A stretch of DNA of 64,000 nt, from positions 301,001-365,000 of the forward strand of contig JACEFZ010002133.1 of assembly GCA_014155875.1 (NCBI GenBank), given 5' to 3'. Position 1 is the stretch's first letter, and each line of letters begins with the position of its first letter. Under the pieces are notes generated by a model, which was given only the letters and a program-made list of their open reading frames with translations, did no database searches and had not been told where the DNA came from. Below are positions 24,101 through 39,100 of the stretch, one piece after another. The translations under genes and the position numbers were made by a program. The DNA comes from Cepaea nemoralis. Its lineage: Eukaryota > Mollusca > Gastropoda > Stylommatophora > Helicidae.

Positions 24101-27100
24101 CACTACAAGGTGGAGACATGGGGACACACAAGTTACTCTACCACTACAAGGTGGAGACATGGGGACACACAAGTTACTCTACCACTACAAGGTGGAGACG
24201 TGGGGACACACAAGTTACTCTACCACTACAAGGTGGAGACGTGGGGACACACAAGTTACTCTACCACTACAAGGTGGAGACATGGGGACACACAAGTTAC
24301 TCTGTCACGACATGGGGACACACAAGTTATTCTGTCACGACATGGGGACACACAAGTTACTCTACCACTACAAGGTGGAGACATGGGGACACACAAGTTA
24401 CTCTACCACTACAAGGTGGAGACATGGGGACACACAAGTTACTCTACCACTACAAGGTGGAGACGTGGGGACACACAAGTTACTCTACCACTACAAGGTG
24501 GAGACATGGGGACACACAAGTTACTCTACCACTACAAGGTGGAGACATGGGGACACACAAGTTACTCTACCACTACAAGGTGGAGACGTGGGGACACACA
24601 AGTTACTCTACCACTACAAGGTGGAGACATGGGGACACACAAGTTACTCTACCACTACAAGGTGGAGACATGGGGACACACAAGTTACTCTACCACTACA
24701 ATGTGGAGACATGGGAACACACAAGTTACTCTACCACTACAAGGTGGAGACATGGGGACACACAAGTTACTCTACCACTACAAGGTGGAGACATGGGGAC
24801 ACACAAGTTACTCTGTCACTATATGGTGGGACATGGGGACACTACAAGGTGGAGACATGGTTACATAAAAGCTTGTCCACCACTAAAATACAGAGATGAT
24901 CAAATGTACTATTATATAGAACATCAGTCTAATAAAAAAATTCAATAACAAATATTCAACTCAAATCATACCTGGCATCGCATCAACATTTCAAAGAAGT
25001 TGTCATCTGGAAATATCAACTTCTCCTCACTGTTTAAGAGTTGGCCAATGACCTCCTGGGAGGTCAGTCCAGGGAAGCTGGGAAGACTGGCACGCTGGTC
25101 ATTCATTCTAGAAGCCTGGAAGCCAGCCACCATGTCCATCAACTTCTCGCTGGCTGGTGACGACACTGTGAACAAACATGGCAGACTTGAAATATGACAG
25201 TATATGTAGAAATATGATGCGTGTTATTGGGATCCATTATGTTGCATGTCCTTTGCATGAGGTTGCAAATAACCCCAAATTGATTTACTAGGCAATGCTA
25301 TGTTCAGTTGCTTGCCACTGCTTTCTGAATGAGAAGTCAATGATTAAGTCCAACTTAATGCCGGTGTAGGGAATGAACCCTATACCCTGCCATCAGCGCA
25401 CCAGAAGTTTAAGAGCAAACACTTTTATCCTTTCCGCTACATCGACTTCTTTTTTTCTGACTAGTCTATTAGTCTACATATGATTAGAATACTGATGAAA
25501 GTGTTCTCAAAAACATCTCTGGGAAATTGAAATACTTTGGTCGTACAGAATGTCGCAGTGGCTGGGAGAGAACAGTAAATGAAGGCGTGGCCTCTAGAAG
25601 AAGAGGCAGCGGGCAACTAACATGAAGATGGACAAGACATCTGAAGATGCATTGAGAAAAAAAACATTCATGAGGCAGGGGGACTAGCGAAAATATCAAG
25701 GATCTTTTCGGTGGGCTGCAAGGAAATCCATGAAGGCGGGGAGGAGAGCCAGGAGAGCCGTGAGGGCCACGAGGAGAGCCATGAGGAGAACTGAGAGGAG
25801 AGCTGCAAGGAAAGCCATGAGGAGAACAGAGGAGAGCTGCAAGGAAAGCCATGAGGAGAGTCGTTAGGACTACGAGAGCCATTTGGAGAGCCGCGAGAGC
25901 CACAAGGAGAGGCATGAGAGCCATGAGGAGAACTTAGAGGAGTGGTGCAAGGAGAGGCATGAGGAGAGCTGCGAGGAGTGGCACAATGAAAGGCATAAGG
26001 AGAGGCATGAGGAGAGAAGTGAGGGGAGGAGTGAGGAGAGCCGTGAAGAGAGTTGCGAGGAGAGGCACAATCGAAAGTGCGTGGAGCCACGAGAAGCATG
26101 AGTATAGCCCCAAGGAGAGGTGTAAGGAGAGGCGTGAGGAGAGTCACAAGGAGAGCCGTGAGAGCCATGAGGAGAGCCGCGAGGAGATCTGTGCTGAGAT
26201 TCTCCTGGTATATCATGCGAAGAGATGGAGCACTTTCAGAGATATCCTAAGGCACTGAAAGTGATCCTTAACCAGAAAGCCAAGCACATGTATAACTGGC
26301 CAGAGCTGCTTCATTTGTGGGCACACAGCTGTCCCTGATAGAACTCCTTCTCACCAGACATTCACTTGATCTGTTCTCTCTGTACATATCTTCAACCTCT
26401 CTTATGCTGTCACTTCTAATGCTGTCTTTCCTTGTCAAGGCAGCAGTTTACTCAAGTGCAGAAAAAAAGGTAAAGGGATCAAAACATTCAGCAAAGGGGG
26501 CATCTTCTGATGATCAGAAGCCTCCTAATGTGATAGCTCCACAGCAGATTTTTTACCACTAGCTCTGACAAAATCAACATTCACGTTTGACCTAGTAAGT
26601 GTGTGTTGGTTTAAACATACTGTCACTTATCCTTGACCTCCGTGCTATAGTTGTGTGGTGGTAGCTGGTCAGAATTTTCTTCTCCCTCTTCTTTGAACAC
26701 CTTCAGAAATCAACATAAAAATATCTATACTAGCGTTTGTCCTCAAATGGAGCGGGTGTAAGCCAAAGTTGTTTTCTCTGTTCTGCATATTTTTAACACT
26801 TCTGTAACACATGTTAAGCTGTCCAGTTTATTTTACCTTATTTTCAGTTACAAGAGGAATTAAAACTCAAGAACATAAGCATATTAGTATAAAATATAAA
26901 ATCTGTAAACATTCCAATCCAGATGTATATTTTACACAACTTATCAAGCTCACCTCTGAATTATGTTTATCACCTTTATAAACTGGATAATACTCTTGCA
27001 TTCTGGGTTAAGATTTTCTTAGTGTCTGTATAAAACATATGCCATTTAAAAAGCCTCATTAAAATATCACACTAAATCTCCATGGATCACTTAAAAAGTC

Positions 27101-30100
27101 ACAGAAATGATGAGAGAACCAGACAAATAAAGATTTGGCCACTTACCTTCATCTAAGAACTCTAAGCAGTCCAATAAGGTCATTCGCAGGGAAAAGAAAA
27201 ACTACTTTAAAAATGGCAATAGGTCAAACATGCAATAAGGAAAGACTGCCCTAAATATTGATAATTGATCAAATAAGCAATAAGGAAAGTCTACCCTAAA
27301 TATTGATAATTGATCAAACAAAGAAATAAAGAAAAACTACTTTAAAAAACAAGCAATAAAGAAAAACTACTTTTAAAATTGTAATAGATCAAACAAGCAA
27401 AAACAAAAAACTACTTTAAATACTGATAATAACTCAAACAAAAAGTTCATATACATGCAAGGCAATGGACACATGAACAAACAAGAACAGTTCTGACCAA
27501 TCAATAACTTTCAGTACTACTATTAAATGTACTAATGTCAACAGTTTCTGTCAAACATAGATCAATTTAAAAAGTCTACAGAACAAGCAAAGAACAAGAA
27601 AAAGAGTGTTGAAGTGCTACAAAGAACCTGTACTTTTGTATGGATGTGAAGCGTGGACAATGAGCGGATAAGCTGAAAAATATCTTGCGGCTGTACAAAA
27701 GTGGTTTCTGAAGAAAATGCAAAGAATACCATGGACAAACAGAAAAACCAATGACCAAATATACAAGAAACAAATGAAAACCGTACACTCATTAGAGAAA
27801 TTAGATGTAGACAGTCACAAATTTTTGGAAACGTTATGAGAAGAAATCAGTTGCAAAACTTGGTGACAACTGGCAAGATTGAGGGGAAAAGAACAAGGGG
27901 AAGGCAGAGAAGTAAATACCTGGATGGCTTGGCTATGTGGTATGGTCGAGACAAGAACACAGAGCTGATCCACGACTCTGGTGATAGTGTGAGATGGCGA
28001 AACATGACCATCCACGCTTACCAGCATGGCATATGATGATGATAGAAAGATGTCAGCATGTAACATGTAGAAACATTGTAATCCAGATGTATTTTTCCCA
28101 CTGATGAGATCTGCCTCAGGTATGGAAGGCACCGGGTTCAATTCCTACATAGAGCCAGGCATTTTCCCAACAACTATTGGTATCTAATGATATCGCCTGT
28201 CCCCATGATATATTAGGTGCATTCCTAGCCTTCTCAAATAAAGGCTAAAAAACAATGAGCAATTTATGCATGTTAAAAATCACATACAACTGGAATTCGC
28301 ACACAGTAGGCCACAAAATCAAAGCCCTGGCAAAACTGTTAGGAAAAGTCAACCTTCTCATGGAGGTGCACAACAGAGATTAAGAACAGAATAGGGCAAG
28401 CAAAAGCTGCATTTCAGAAAATGAAGGGTATCTTATGCAATAGTTCACTGTCATTGAATGTAAGAAAGCTAGTGTTCAAATGCTATATAGAACCTATTTT
28501 GCTGTATGGCAGTGAATCTTGGAATGTAAATGAACAAATTAGGAATAACTTGGAAGCAACAGAAATGTGGTTCCTGAGACAAATGTGGTTCCTGAGGGGT
28601 GTATGGCAGGGGGGTCTTTGTGTCTGAGGAATTAAGACCGCCTGGCTAGTGGCTAGTGGTCACCGCGAACTGTGCAGGTTAGGGTTTTCTTTTTGCCACC
28701 GAGAGAAAACAATCCCAGACCTTACCGAGGATTTGAACCCGGGTCTCCCAAAGGAGAATCCGGCATTCTATCCACTCAGTCAGCCACTCCTTGTAACTAA
28801 CAACAACTGCCTGAAAGAGGCTAATGAAACTAGAACATTACATACAACATTAAGAAAGAGACAAACAGCTTTCTTTGGTCATGTGATGAGAAGAGAGGCA
28901 TTGGAGAACATCATGACAACTGGAAAGATTTGGAGGAAGAAAGGCAGAGGCCGACCAAGAGAAATGATGCTGGATGGACTGAGACAGTGGCATGGAGGAA
29001 TACCATCAGCAGAGTTGATTCAGAACACCAAAGACCGAGATCTGTGGAGAGACATGAATGCCTATGCCAGCTGGCATGGCACTAGATGATGATGATGATG
29101 ATGATCCATGGATAGATAAAGCCCTTGACCTTGGATGGAATATATCCAGAGGAATTCGACCTGATGAAGTCGGACACACTGACCTCTCAGGGGCATGACC
29201 AGGTGTGAGGTACTCCTTTGAAAGAGGAATGACGAAGCAGACCTGAATGATGCTCGTGACCATTGGGTTGAGACGTACTCAGTGTGTTAAACTAAGATGT
29301 GCCATGCCAGTCCGGAAAGTTGGAATCAAATACACTCAATCTCCAAGGATTACTTAGGAAGTAACTGAAAGTATGAAAGCTTGAGATTAGGAAGTAATTG
29401 AAAGTATGAAAGCTTGAGATAAGAAATAGAGATAAGAATGTAATTACTTACCGTAATCTAAGGCGTCCAGTGTGTCGTTTGTATGAAAAAGAAAAACTGC
29501 TTAAAAATGTATCACAAATTAAACAAACAGTAATGATGTACAAAAGGCAACTGACATAAAAAAAAAAAAAACAGGAGAATTAGACAGTGAGATTAATAAT
29601 ACGGAGAGGAGATGGAGGGAGCTACAGGAGATACTAAACAGTCAAACAGCCTGGCATGAGTTGGTTGTAGGCTGGGGGGGGGGGGGGGGCCACCCAGGAG
29701 AAAGATAGAGAGAGAGAAACAAAGATAATTCTTTGAATTCATTAACATCCATTTTTCTATTCATCTACTTCTTTGAGTCGCTGTCTTGGATTATGACAAT
29801 GTTGAGTTCAATTGAATTATGAACCGACATCACAGCACTCAAGACATTCACATGAGCATTCTGTCCTCATATTCAACAGCCAGTGAAGAATCCCAATACT
29901 AATAGTGCCAGCAGCAGTCTGATTATGTGTGGGTCTGGCCTTTCCTAAGATCTCTGGCCACTCCCTGCCCCACCTTTCTCCAGCCCATGATGATCTATCT
30001 ATTCTCCCACACTAAACACAAGATCCCAAAGGGCCCTGGCCACATCTTGCACCAATACCCCCACCCAGTGGTGCAGATCTAGCCAATATGTCCACTTGCT

Positions 30101-33100
30101 TGTTTCTCAAAATAAAGTTAAATCAATCAATCAATCAACATTTTCATTTTTGTGTGTATTCTCAGCTTTCATATTATCATTTTGAAGGCCACTTGACTTT
30201 ATCATGTATAATATTAACACATGTACATTTTTTTTTTTTAAGCATATCCTTTACAGGACTTAGCTGTCAACACCAGCATCTTTCAGCTGTATGTTGATCT
30301 CTTAGCAAGATTACGCTCAGTAGTTTGCCATTGCTTTCTGAGCGGCCGGCTCAGTATCCCGCAAGTCACGAGCGGGGGTCGACCCGCCTTAGCTCTCGCT
30401 CCGCTACGAGACTCTGCGTGATAAACAGGATTACAGAGAGAAAGTGTTGTAACCCCACAGCCAGAGACATTACTGTAGAATAATGAGTGGTTGAGTGGGT
30501 GAAAGAGTGGCTGAGTGTGCATTGTGTGTGAGAGCATCACTATTTTTTATATTACACAATGTATATGTATAATTTTTTTCTCCATGATTACATTTTTGTG
30601 AGAATGCTCACGATAATCGTCAGTGTATATGGGGTGTAAAGTGTTAGTTTGTTCATATTAGTTTCAGTGATTATGTGAGGCATCATGTATGTGTCTAGAT
30701 GTGAGGATGTGTGTTTGTGGGGAATGTCTGTGTGTGTGGGAGTGTGGGGGGACTATGTGTGGTGGAGGTATGTGTGAGGGTGTGGAGTTGTGTGTGTGGG
30801 TTGGGGATGGGTGTGTGGGTAGGGGATGTGTATGGGTGAGGGATGTGTGGGTGGGTGGGGAGATGTGTGGGAGAGGGTGTGTGTGGGGGGAATGTGTGGG
30901 TGGGTGGGGATGTGAGTGGATGCGTGGGTGGGTGGGGAGATGTGCTGGGGATGTGTGTGTGGATGTGTGTGTGGATGAAGGTTGGGGAGGTGTGTGTTGA
31001 GTGGGGATGCATGGGTGGAGGGGTGTGTTTTGGTGGGTGGGGGTGCATGGGTGTTGGTGGGTAGTGGGATGTGTGGGTGTGAGTGGGTGGGAGATGTGTG
31101 TGTGGATGTGTGTGTGTGGATGTGTATGTAGGGGGTGTGAGTGATGTGTGTGGGGGATGTGTGTATGGGTGGTGGATGTGTGTGGGAGATGTGTGGGTGG
31201 GGGTTGTGTGGGTGGGTGGGAGATGTATGTGTGGGTGGTGGGGTTGAGTGGGTGGGAGATTGTGTGGGTGGGGGATGTGTGTGGGTGGGGGATGTGTGTG
31301 GGTGGGGGATGTGTGTGGGTGGGGAGATGTGTGTGTGGGTGGGGAGATGTGTGTGGGTGGGGAGATGTGTGTGTGGGCAGGAATATGTGTGTATGGTTGG
31401 GGAATGTGAGGAATATGTGTGTGAGTGGGTGCAGGGTGTGTGGGTTGGTGGTGGAGGGGGGTTATGGGAGCATGTGTGGTTGAGGGATGTGTGGTTGGGG
31501 GGATGGGTGAGGGGGTGTATAGGTGGGTGGGAGATTGTGGGGGGGGGGGGGGTGTATGGTGGGTGGAGGATGTGTGGTTGGGTGAGTATGTGTGTAGGGT
31601 GGGGGATGTGTGTGGGGGATGTGTATGTGTGTGGGGGATGTGTGTGGATGGTGGATGTGTGTGGGTGGTGGATGTGTGTGGGTGGTGGATGTGTGTGAGT
31701 GGTGGATGTGTGGGTGGAACTGTGTGGGAGGATATTATGTGGGTGTGGGATGTGTGGGTGGGGGGGGTAATGTGTGGTTTGGGAGATGTATGGTTGGTGG
31801 GGGGGGGGGGGGGATGCTGGAGGATGTGTGGGTGGGTGAGTGTGCGTGTGGGTTGGGGATGGATGGAAAGATGTGTGTGGGTGGGGAATGGGTGGATGCC
31901 TGGGGTGTGTGTTGGATGAGTGTGTGGGGGGATGTGTGGTTGGGTGAGAGATGTGTCTCATAATTGTTTGTTTACAACATTCATTTGACAATGTCTTTTT
32001 CTAAGTGAATGTATCATGCACTATTGATGAACGAAAGATGAGCGATTGGAAGGGCTGAATATAAGATGGGCCTGCTTGCCCAATTTGTGACCCTTTGAAA
32101 ATAAAGTTCAATCAATTAATCAATCACCACTTCAGCATGCCCTGGGGGAAAACAAGAAAATGGATGCTCCCTATCTTTTTTTTTTTTCCGCGTTTCCATC
32201 CTGTTTCAGGATATTGCGGTCAACACCAGCATCTTTCAGCTGTATGTTGATTCCTAGGCTAGATTACGCTATCTTAAATTCTAAAATTATTTTTTTTTCT
32301 CCCACTGCTCACTTTTGTAAGATAGAAACCAAGTAGTATTGCAAACTAACTCCCCATTTAAAAAAATACATTAAACTTCAGAGTATCTCAAAACTTTATA
32401 CTTGGCCCTTATCTGCTACTTATTTTTATGGTGTGTTTGTTTATCTGATAAAACCTATTGCACCCTGATGTTTTGTTTCCTTCACTCAATTTGAACTCAA
32501 GCATAGTCCGTATACGTGCTACTACTTCTAGTGCACTGGACTGATTTTTGCGTGTGGATTAGCTTTCCCAATTACCAGTGTCCCTCGCCATCAGGCAAAC
32601 CCACTGCGACTTCTCAAGTACTTGTAATTTACGTCCTCAAGTCAAGGATGAGAAATCAACATTTTAGTCCAACTGACCAGTAATGGGGTTGAACCCGCGA
32701 TCACGGCATCAGCACACCAAATGTTTATGGTGGAGTGCTCTTATCCATTTAGCCAAGCCGTCTCCTGCCACTTATGTAAATGATCTTTCCATATGACTAT
32801 CTTTGTTCTGTGGTCTATTTGCTGACAATTGTAGGCTATGCACAAAGGAACTGTTAATGAGATTGAACTGTCTTTGTAACAAGAATTAGATCATGCAATT
32901 AAGTAATGCAAACCATATGCACATAAGCATCATTCATTCAGCAGAACATCACTCCCATAACAACCTTCTAGAAAGCCTTTCGATCATAAGCAAGTTGTCC
33001 TGCGTCCGATACACCCATCTGGAGATCATCCGCTACATCCTGTACCTATCTTCTCTTTGGCCTTTCTCTTCCTCTCTTCCCAGGCATATACCCCTCCATT

Positions 33101-36100
33101 ATTGTTCTCTCCAAACTTTCATGACATTTCATGTGACCAAAATGTTTAAATTTTCTTTTTTTTTATCGTCTTTATAGCCAATCTTCTTCAATATTCAGCT
33201 CTTGAAGTACAGATACATTTGTTCTTTTCAGTATCCAAGATATTCTTAGAACCCGTCTATAACATTTATATTCAAAGGCATGTTTGCGCTGTTCAACTTG
33301 TTTAGTAAGTATCCAGGTCTCACAGGCGTATGCTGCAATGGGAAAAATGCATGCTCTTAAAAATCGAATTTCTGTAGTTGTATCTGTCCCTCTCCGCAGT
33401 TTATTCAGTTGTTTTTGTCTCTGAAGAGCAATACATATTCATCTTTTAACTTCTTTCATTGTGTCACCACTGTTGGTAATCAATGACCCATCATATTTGA
33501 AATTGTCCACCACCTCCAAATTTTCCTCATTAACATATATTTCTTTCTCCATAATACATAAGCATCAGTAACATAATATCCACTTTTAATCAAATCTACC
33601 CAAAAGCCAGATATGTCACATCAATAGACAACACTTTAGCTTTACATCATTAAATTGGCAATCGAAAGTGTAAATAAGTACAAAACATTTCCATCAATTA
33701 ACTTATAAATTGGTATTTACTTATGAAATAAAAATTAAACAAATAGCAAGGTAACTTTATCTGCTAGCTGGAATGAAAAACTTCCTTGATAAAAACCCAT
33801 GAAAGATTTTCTATATTTCATATTAATTACTGTTGCATTACGAATAGCCACATCACACGAAGCAACAAACAGAATGTTCTAAAATACAGTCGCCATATAC
33901 AAAATTGTCAAATAAGCTAGTGCACCATATAAACATTTCTTGTAAACTAGTGCACTCTTTACAACTTTTCAGTGAAGCTTGTGTACTATTTAAACTTGTG
34001 CCCTATATAAACTTGTCATGTAAGCTAGTTTAGTTAGTTAGTTAGTCTTTCCTCTTGAGCCTAAGGCGGCGCATAGGGCAGAAGTCCTGTCTCTCCATGC
34101 CTGGCGGTTCGCTGCTACCTGTTGTAGATCTTGGATATTTACTTGGCCGTTGAATGAGCCTTCTCTAATGATGGTTCTACGCAGGGTCTCTCTTGGTCTT
34201 CCCCGTTTTCTTTTCCCTACCGGTGACCATATGAGGGCTTGGTAGGGGAGTCTTGTCTTGTCCATTCTGAGTACATGGCCGATGTAGTTCCAACGGCGTC
34301 TTCTTATGAAATTTGATACTGTATCTTGCTTAGTCTCTTGTCTTATTTGCGAATTGGTTCTGAAGTCTGTCCAGTGGATGTTTAGAAGTCTTATAAGACA
34401 TTTGTTCTCAAAATTGTCTAATTTTTTATCTAAAGCTACCGTTGATTTCCAACTTTCACATCCATACGTTAACACTGGAATCACACAAGAGTTGAAGATT
34501 TTAAGTTTTGTGTGTTTGCTGAGTGTCTTTGACTTCCAGATGTTTGACAGTTTATTGAAGGCACTAGATGCCAGTGCGATTCTAGATGATATTTCTGGTG
34601 TTGAGTCCCCTGTAGATGACATTTTGCTTCCTAGGTATGTGAAGCTGTTGACTTTTTCAAGAACGTAGCTGTTCAATTTGGTGTTATCTGAACTGTTGGT
34701 AAGATCAATAGTCTTTGTTTTTGTGGTGTTAATTTGGAGACCAATTTGCCCTGAAACATTTTGGAGGTGGTTTATTTTCTCTTGGGCATCCGGGTTTGTT
34801 GAACTCAAAAGCACTATGTCGTCGGCAAAGTCCAGGTCTTCTAGAATTTTGTCAACCCAATGGATACCCATATTTGTGTTGTTTGTGCATTTGCGCATGA
34901 CCCAATCGATAGCTATTCCAAAAAGCACATGTAAGCTAGTGCACTATATAAACTTGTCATGTAAGCCTGCTAGCTATGCACACAACCCTCTGGTATATCA
35001 AGATACACCTTGTATGGCTGTGAGATGTCTCCTAGACCCCCCCCCCCCCCCCCCCCCCCAGATGGAACACAGAATAAAGATGAGCAGGGCACACCTTCAT
35101 CTTCCTTCTCCTATTATTCCTGCCCCCCCCCCCTATAGGGTACAGTCCCTCCCTCAATCAACTCACTCCAAGTCCCCTATCCTGAGCTAGCTCACTCCAC
35201 CCTGTCAATGTCTTCCCCACATTATGACAGTCCCTCAACCAACTCACTCCAAGTCCCCTATCCTGAGCCAGTTCACTCCACCCTGTCAATGTCTTCCCCA
35301 CATTATGACAGTCCCTCAACCAACTCACTCCAAGTCCCCTATCCTGAGCTAGCTCACTCCACCCTGTCAATGTCTTCCCCACATTATGACAGTCCCTCAA
35401 CCAACTCACTCCAAGTCCCCTATCTTGAGCCAGTTCACTCCACCCCATCAATGTCTTCCCCACATTATTCATTTCTCTCAACTTGTGGTCTCCATGTTCT
35501 CTTCCTCATGTGTTTTTAGGTCCTCTTCTATTTTGTTTGCTCTGTATATTCCCGAGAAAGGCCCTTCTCATTATACTATTCTCAGGGTCTCTCAGTGTAT
35601 GTCCTATCTGGTACCAGCAATTGTTCCTCAGCTGTTGATCCACTGGTATTTGTTTTGTCCAAATTGGTGGTTCTGTCATACCAAATTAATCATAGTAAGG
35701 CACATGAATTTCTCAAAGCAAATACTAAAAAGGAGCAGCTGCAGCATAAAGGGCTAAAAAGAAGAAACAAAGACAGCTAAATGACAGCAGATCGTGACTA
35801 GAGCATATATGTGAGCTCATGAAAATAAATCCTATGCAAAGATGGACTTCCTTTCCCCTAACATTTCAAGACAGCTTTTCTGTTCTGACAAAATGCAACA
35901 AGAGATGCAGAAAGTAGAATTCCCCAACAGTATATACAGAGAATGGAATCATCCATCAGTAGATGCGGTGAGTGAAATCCCCCAGCAGTAGATGTAGAAA
36001 GTGGAATCCCCTAGCAGTACATGCAGAGTGGAATCTCCCCAGCAATTGATGCAGAGAGTGGAATCTCCCAGCAGTTGATGCGGAGGTGAAGGCTTTCATT

Positions 36101-39100
36101 AATAACAACTGCAATCATGGGGATTCAAACAAAACAACTGTAAACAATGTCAAACCACCCACATCTGTGACAGAACCAATATCACAGAACACAAGTTAAA
36201 CTGTATTTATACATTTCATTATGAGTGCCAAGCAACTTACATAGATATAATGGGGCAACAATGAGCAAATTGGGTGATTGAACACATTCCGGTAAAGGTC
36301 AAAAAATTGAGTTAAGCAATTTCATGAAAACCCCATACAGTCTGTTTACAAGTTAAAACATCCCAGCTTTGTCCATCATCAAGTACCTGTTAAATTATGG
36401 TCATGTGGTCAACAAAGAAAAGGCATTTCACATATTGCATTTGGCTAACTATAAACAAACACTCAAAAGAACTTGAAGCATACACCATTAAGTGTTTAAA
36501 ACCAGTGTTGTGCAGATAGAAAGACTCAGTGTGAATCTGTGATTACTGTAGGGACAGCAGAGGGTCAAATGTGGATGAAGCAGATATCACGAATGCCCTT
36601 AGAGTGTCTGACAGAAACAAGGACTTACAACTGGATGAATCAGCACTAATAGTTAACATGGAAGTTGTAAGCCAGTGCAGCATACAAACCTGTCATGTAA
36701 GCCAGTGCACTATACAAACCTGTCATTTAAGCCAGTGCACTATACAACTATACAAACCTGTCACGTAAACCAGTGCAGCATACAGACCTGTCATGTAAGC
36801 CAGTGCACTATACAAACCTGTCATTTAAGCCAGTGCACTATACAAACCTGTCATGTAAACCAGTGCACTTTACAAACCTGTCATGTAAACCAGTGCACTT
36901 TACAAACCTGTCATGTAAACCAGTGCCCTATACAAACCTGTCATTTAAGCCAGTGCACTATAATAACCTGTCATTTAAGCCAGTGCACTATACAAACCTG
37001 TCATGAAAACCAGTGCACTTTACAAGCCTGTCATGTAAACCAGTGCAATATACAAACCTGTCGTGTAAGCCAGTGCACTATACAAACCTGTCATTTAAGC
37101 CAGTGCACATACAACTATACAAACCTGTCATGTAAACCAATTCACTATACAAACCTGTCATGAAACCACTGCACTAAACAACTTTCTAATACACCTTAAA
37201 CTTCTTTTCAAGTATTGCCATTTCTATCATTTGTTACATGTAACAATGGTCTGAATTCGCCTGTTAATGTTCGATTTCCTTGAACATGTCAACCTTGAAC
37301 CTGGAAATGCTCTATGCTCTTACAGGTATTCATTATAAACTGTTTCTTGTTATCTCTGAAGGCACTTCTGATTTTTCGTGTGTAGTTTTTGTTTGTAAGA
37401 CTATTTATTTCTGTTTGTTTTCATTTTCTTCTTCATGTCAAGGACGAGAAGTCAACAGTTTTGTCTCAAAATCTGCCACAAGCAGTGCCCTATCTGTGTC
37501 TCAGTCCACTTCCGGCATGTCTTTGGAGATGTTTTACATGTCCTCCATCTTTGCTGTGTTAAGATGTCATCAATCTGGTTCCTGCGGGTAGCACCTTGTG
37601 AAGTCCAAGTGTAGTGCCGTCCAGGGAGTTGTCTAAATCAGATGTCTTTGAATGGAAGATTGTTTTCTAGCCACAATTCAGTCAGCTTCATCCTCTCACC
37701 AAGACATGAGGCTTTGAGCTACACACATATCAAGTCCACAACTAGGACACAGATGAGTCATCATCATCATCATCATCTTCCACTTCTGCCGTCAAGGGTC
37801 GTGGGGAAAAAAATATTTCATGTTTTCATAAACTCTACGAGAGCTGGTTCCTTATATCCTAGACCAGTAACATTCCAAGTTGCAAAAATCTCCTTTCTAT
37901 ATGAAGTATTTCGAAGTTTAGCAGTCGTTAGTCGCTTGTTGTTGTTCGGCTTCGGTGTGTTGTTTCCGGCGTGAAAGCTGATAGAGTTGCGTTTTTCTTT
38001 CAATTTCCTTCATAATTCTCTAGCAATAGTACTTGAACAAATAAATTCCCTACCGATTTGCTGGACCTGTCGTAGGTTCATCCTTAACAGATGAGTAACT
38101 TTTATATAAACATTTTCATGTAGGGTTGTTCATGTAGTCGTATCAATTATGTTTACTGTCTGTGTGCTTACGAAAGATTTATCCGAAAAACCGATCCTAC
38201 TGCTAGTTTTTGTTGATACATTCTTTCTTCGCTTTTTATAAATATAGAATGTAAGAGACAATTTCACAACAGACCTTATCCGGTGACCTTCAAATAAGTG
38301 TGGGGTAAGTGAATATACAAACTTATATCCTACCACATGTTGAGACAGCCTACCTAATCGAACATCCTTGCTCTCATCAGCTTCTGGAGATGGGTTGTCG
38401 TGCAGCCGGAAAGAGCATCTCTGATCATCAATTCTACGGCTCTGGTACTGAGTCAGGAGGTCAAACAAGCCGTCATCATCAAATTCCTCTCCTGAACCAT
38501 TCTGTGAACAGCCAAGCAAACAGCTTTAACTTCTAAATGCTGCTTCCAGGTATGCAGTTAAAAAATGTAAACACACTAAGCTGTAGTTACTTGAAAGATT
38601 CCTTATAATATGGCAAATATGTGCCGAACATAAAGAACTGCTGGACCAAGGCTGGTGTGCTGCCTCATGGGAGGAATGGACCCTGGTTGGGTTTACAGCT
38701 AGTAGGTTTGATATCGTTCAAATACATAAAAATTATCCCTCTACCATGGAGTCACCAATACTCTGCTGGGGATGTATATTTCTACAATGGAGATATTATT
38801 GCTGTCATGTAGATGTAAGTACTCTAAAGTGGAATCATCACATCTCTAATATAGAGACAATCCCTCTATTATGGAGTCTTTACTGTAATACATTGGAGAT
38901 ATCATTGATCTACCATGAAAAAATCACTGATCTACCATGAAGACATCACTGATCTACCATGAAAAAATCACTGATCTACCATGAAAAAATCACTGATCTA
39001 CCATGAAGACATTACTGATCTACCATAAAAAAATCAATGCAATATCATGAAAACATCACTGCTCTACCATGAAGACATCACTGATCTGCCATGAAAAACA

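Larger units (their letters stand above)
33895..34975 (+). repeat. 30-bp minisatellite (older copies) split by a LINE
   Basis: Units of 'aagctagtgcactatataaa' plus 'cttgtcatgt' lie at 33915-34029 and 34928-34975. The LINE between them is flanked by 13 bp of identical sequence (catgtaagctagt). The family is the same as the younger array at 36660-37165. Confidence 0.85.

Noticed and set aside
23861..24948. Three overlapping frames of 287-347 codons
   Set aside because: All are readings of one 39-bp tandem unit; no non-repetitive domain.
30753..31991. A 412-codon Pro/Thr/His-rich minus-strand open frame
   Set aside because: It is only the complement of the G/T-rich minisatellite; no domain and no codon bias beyond composition.
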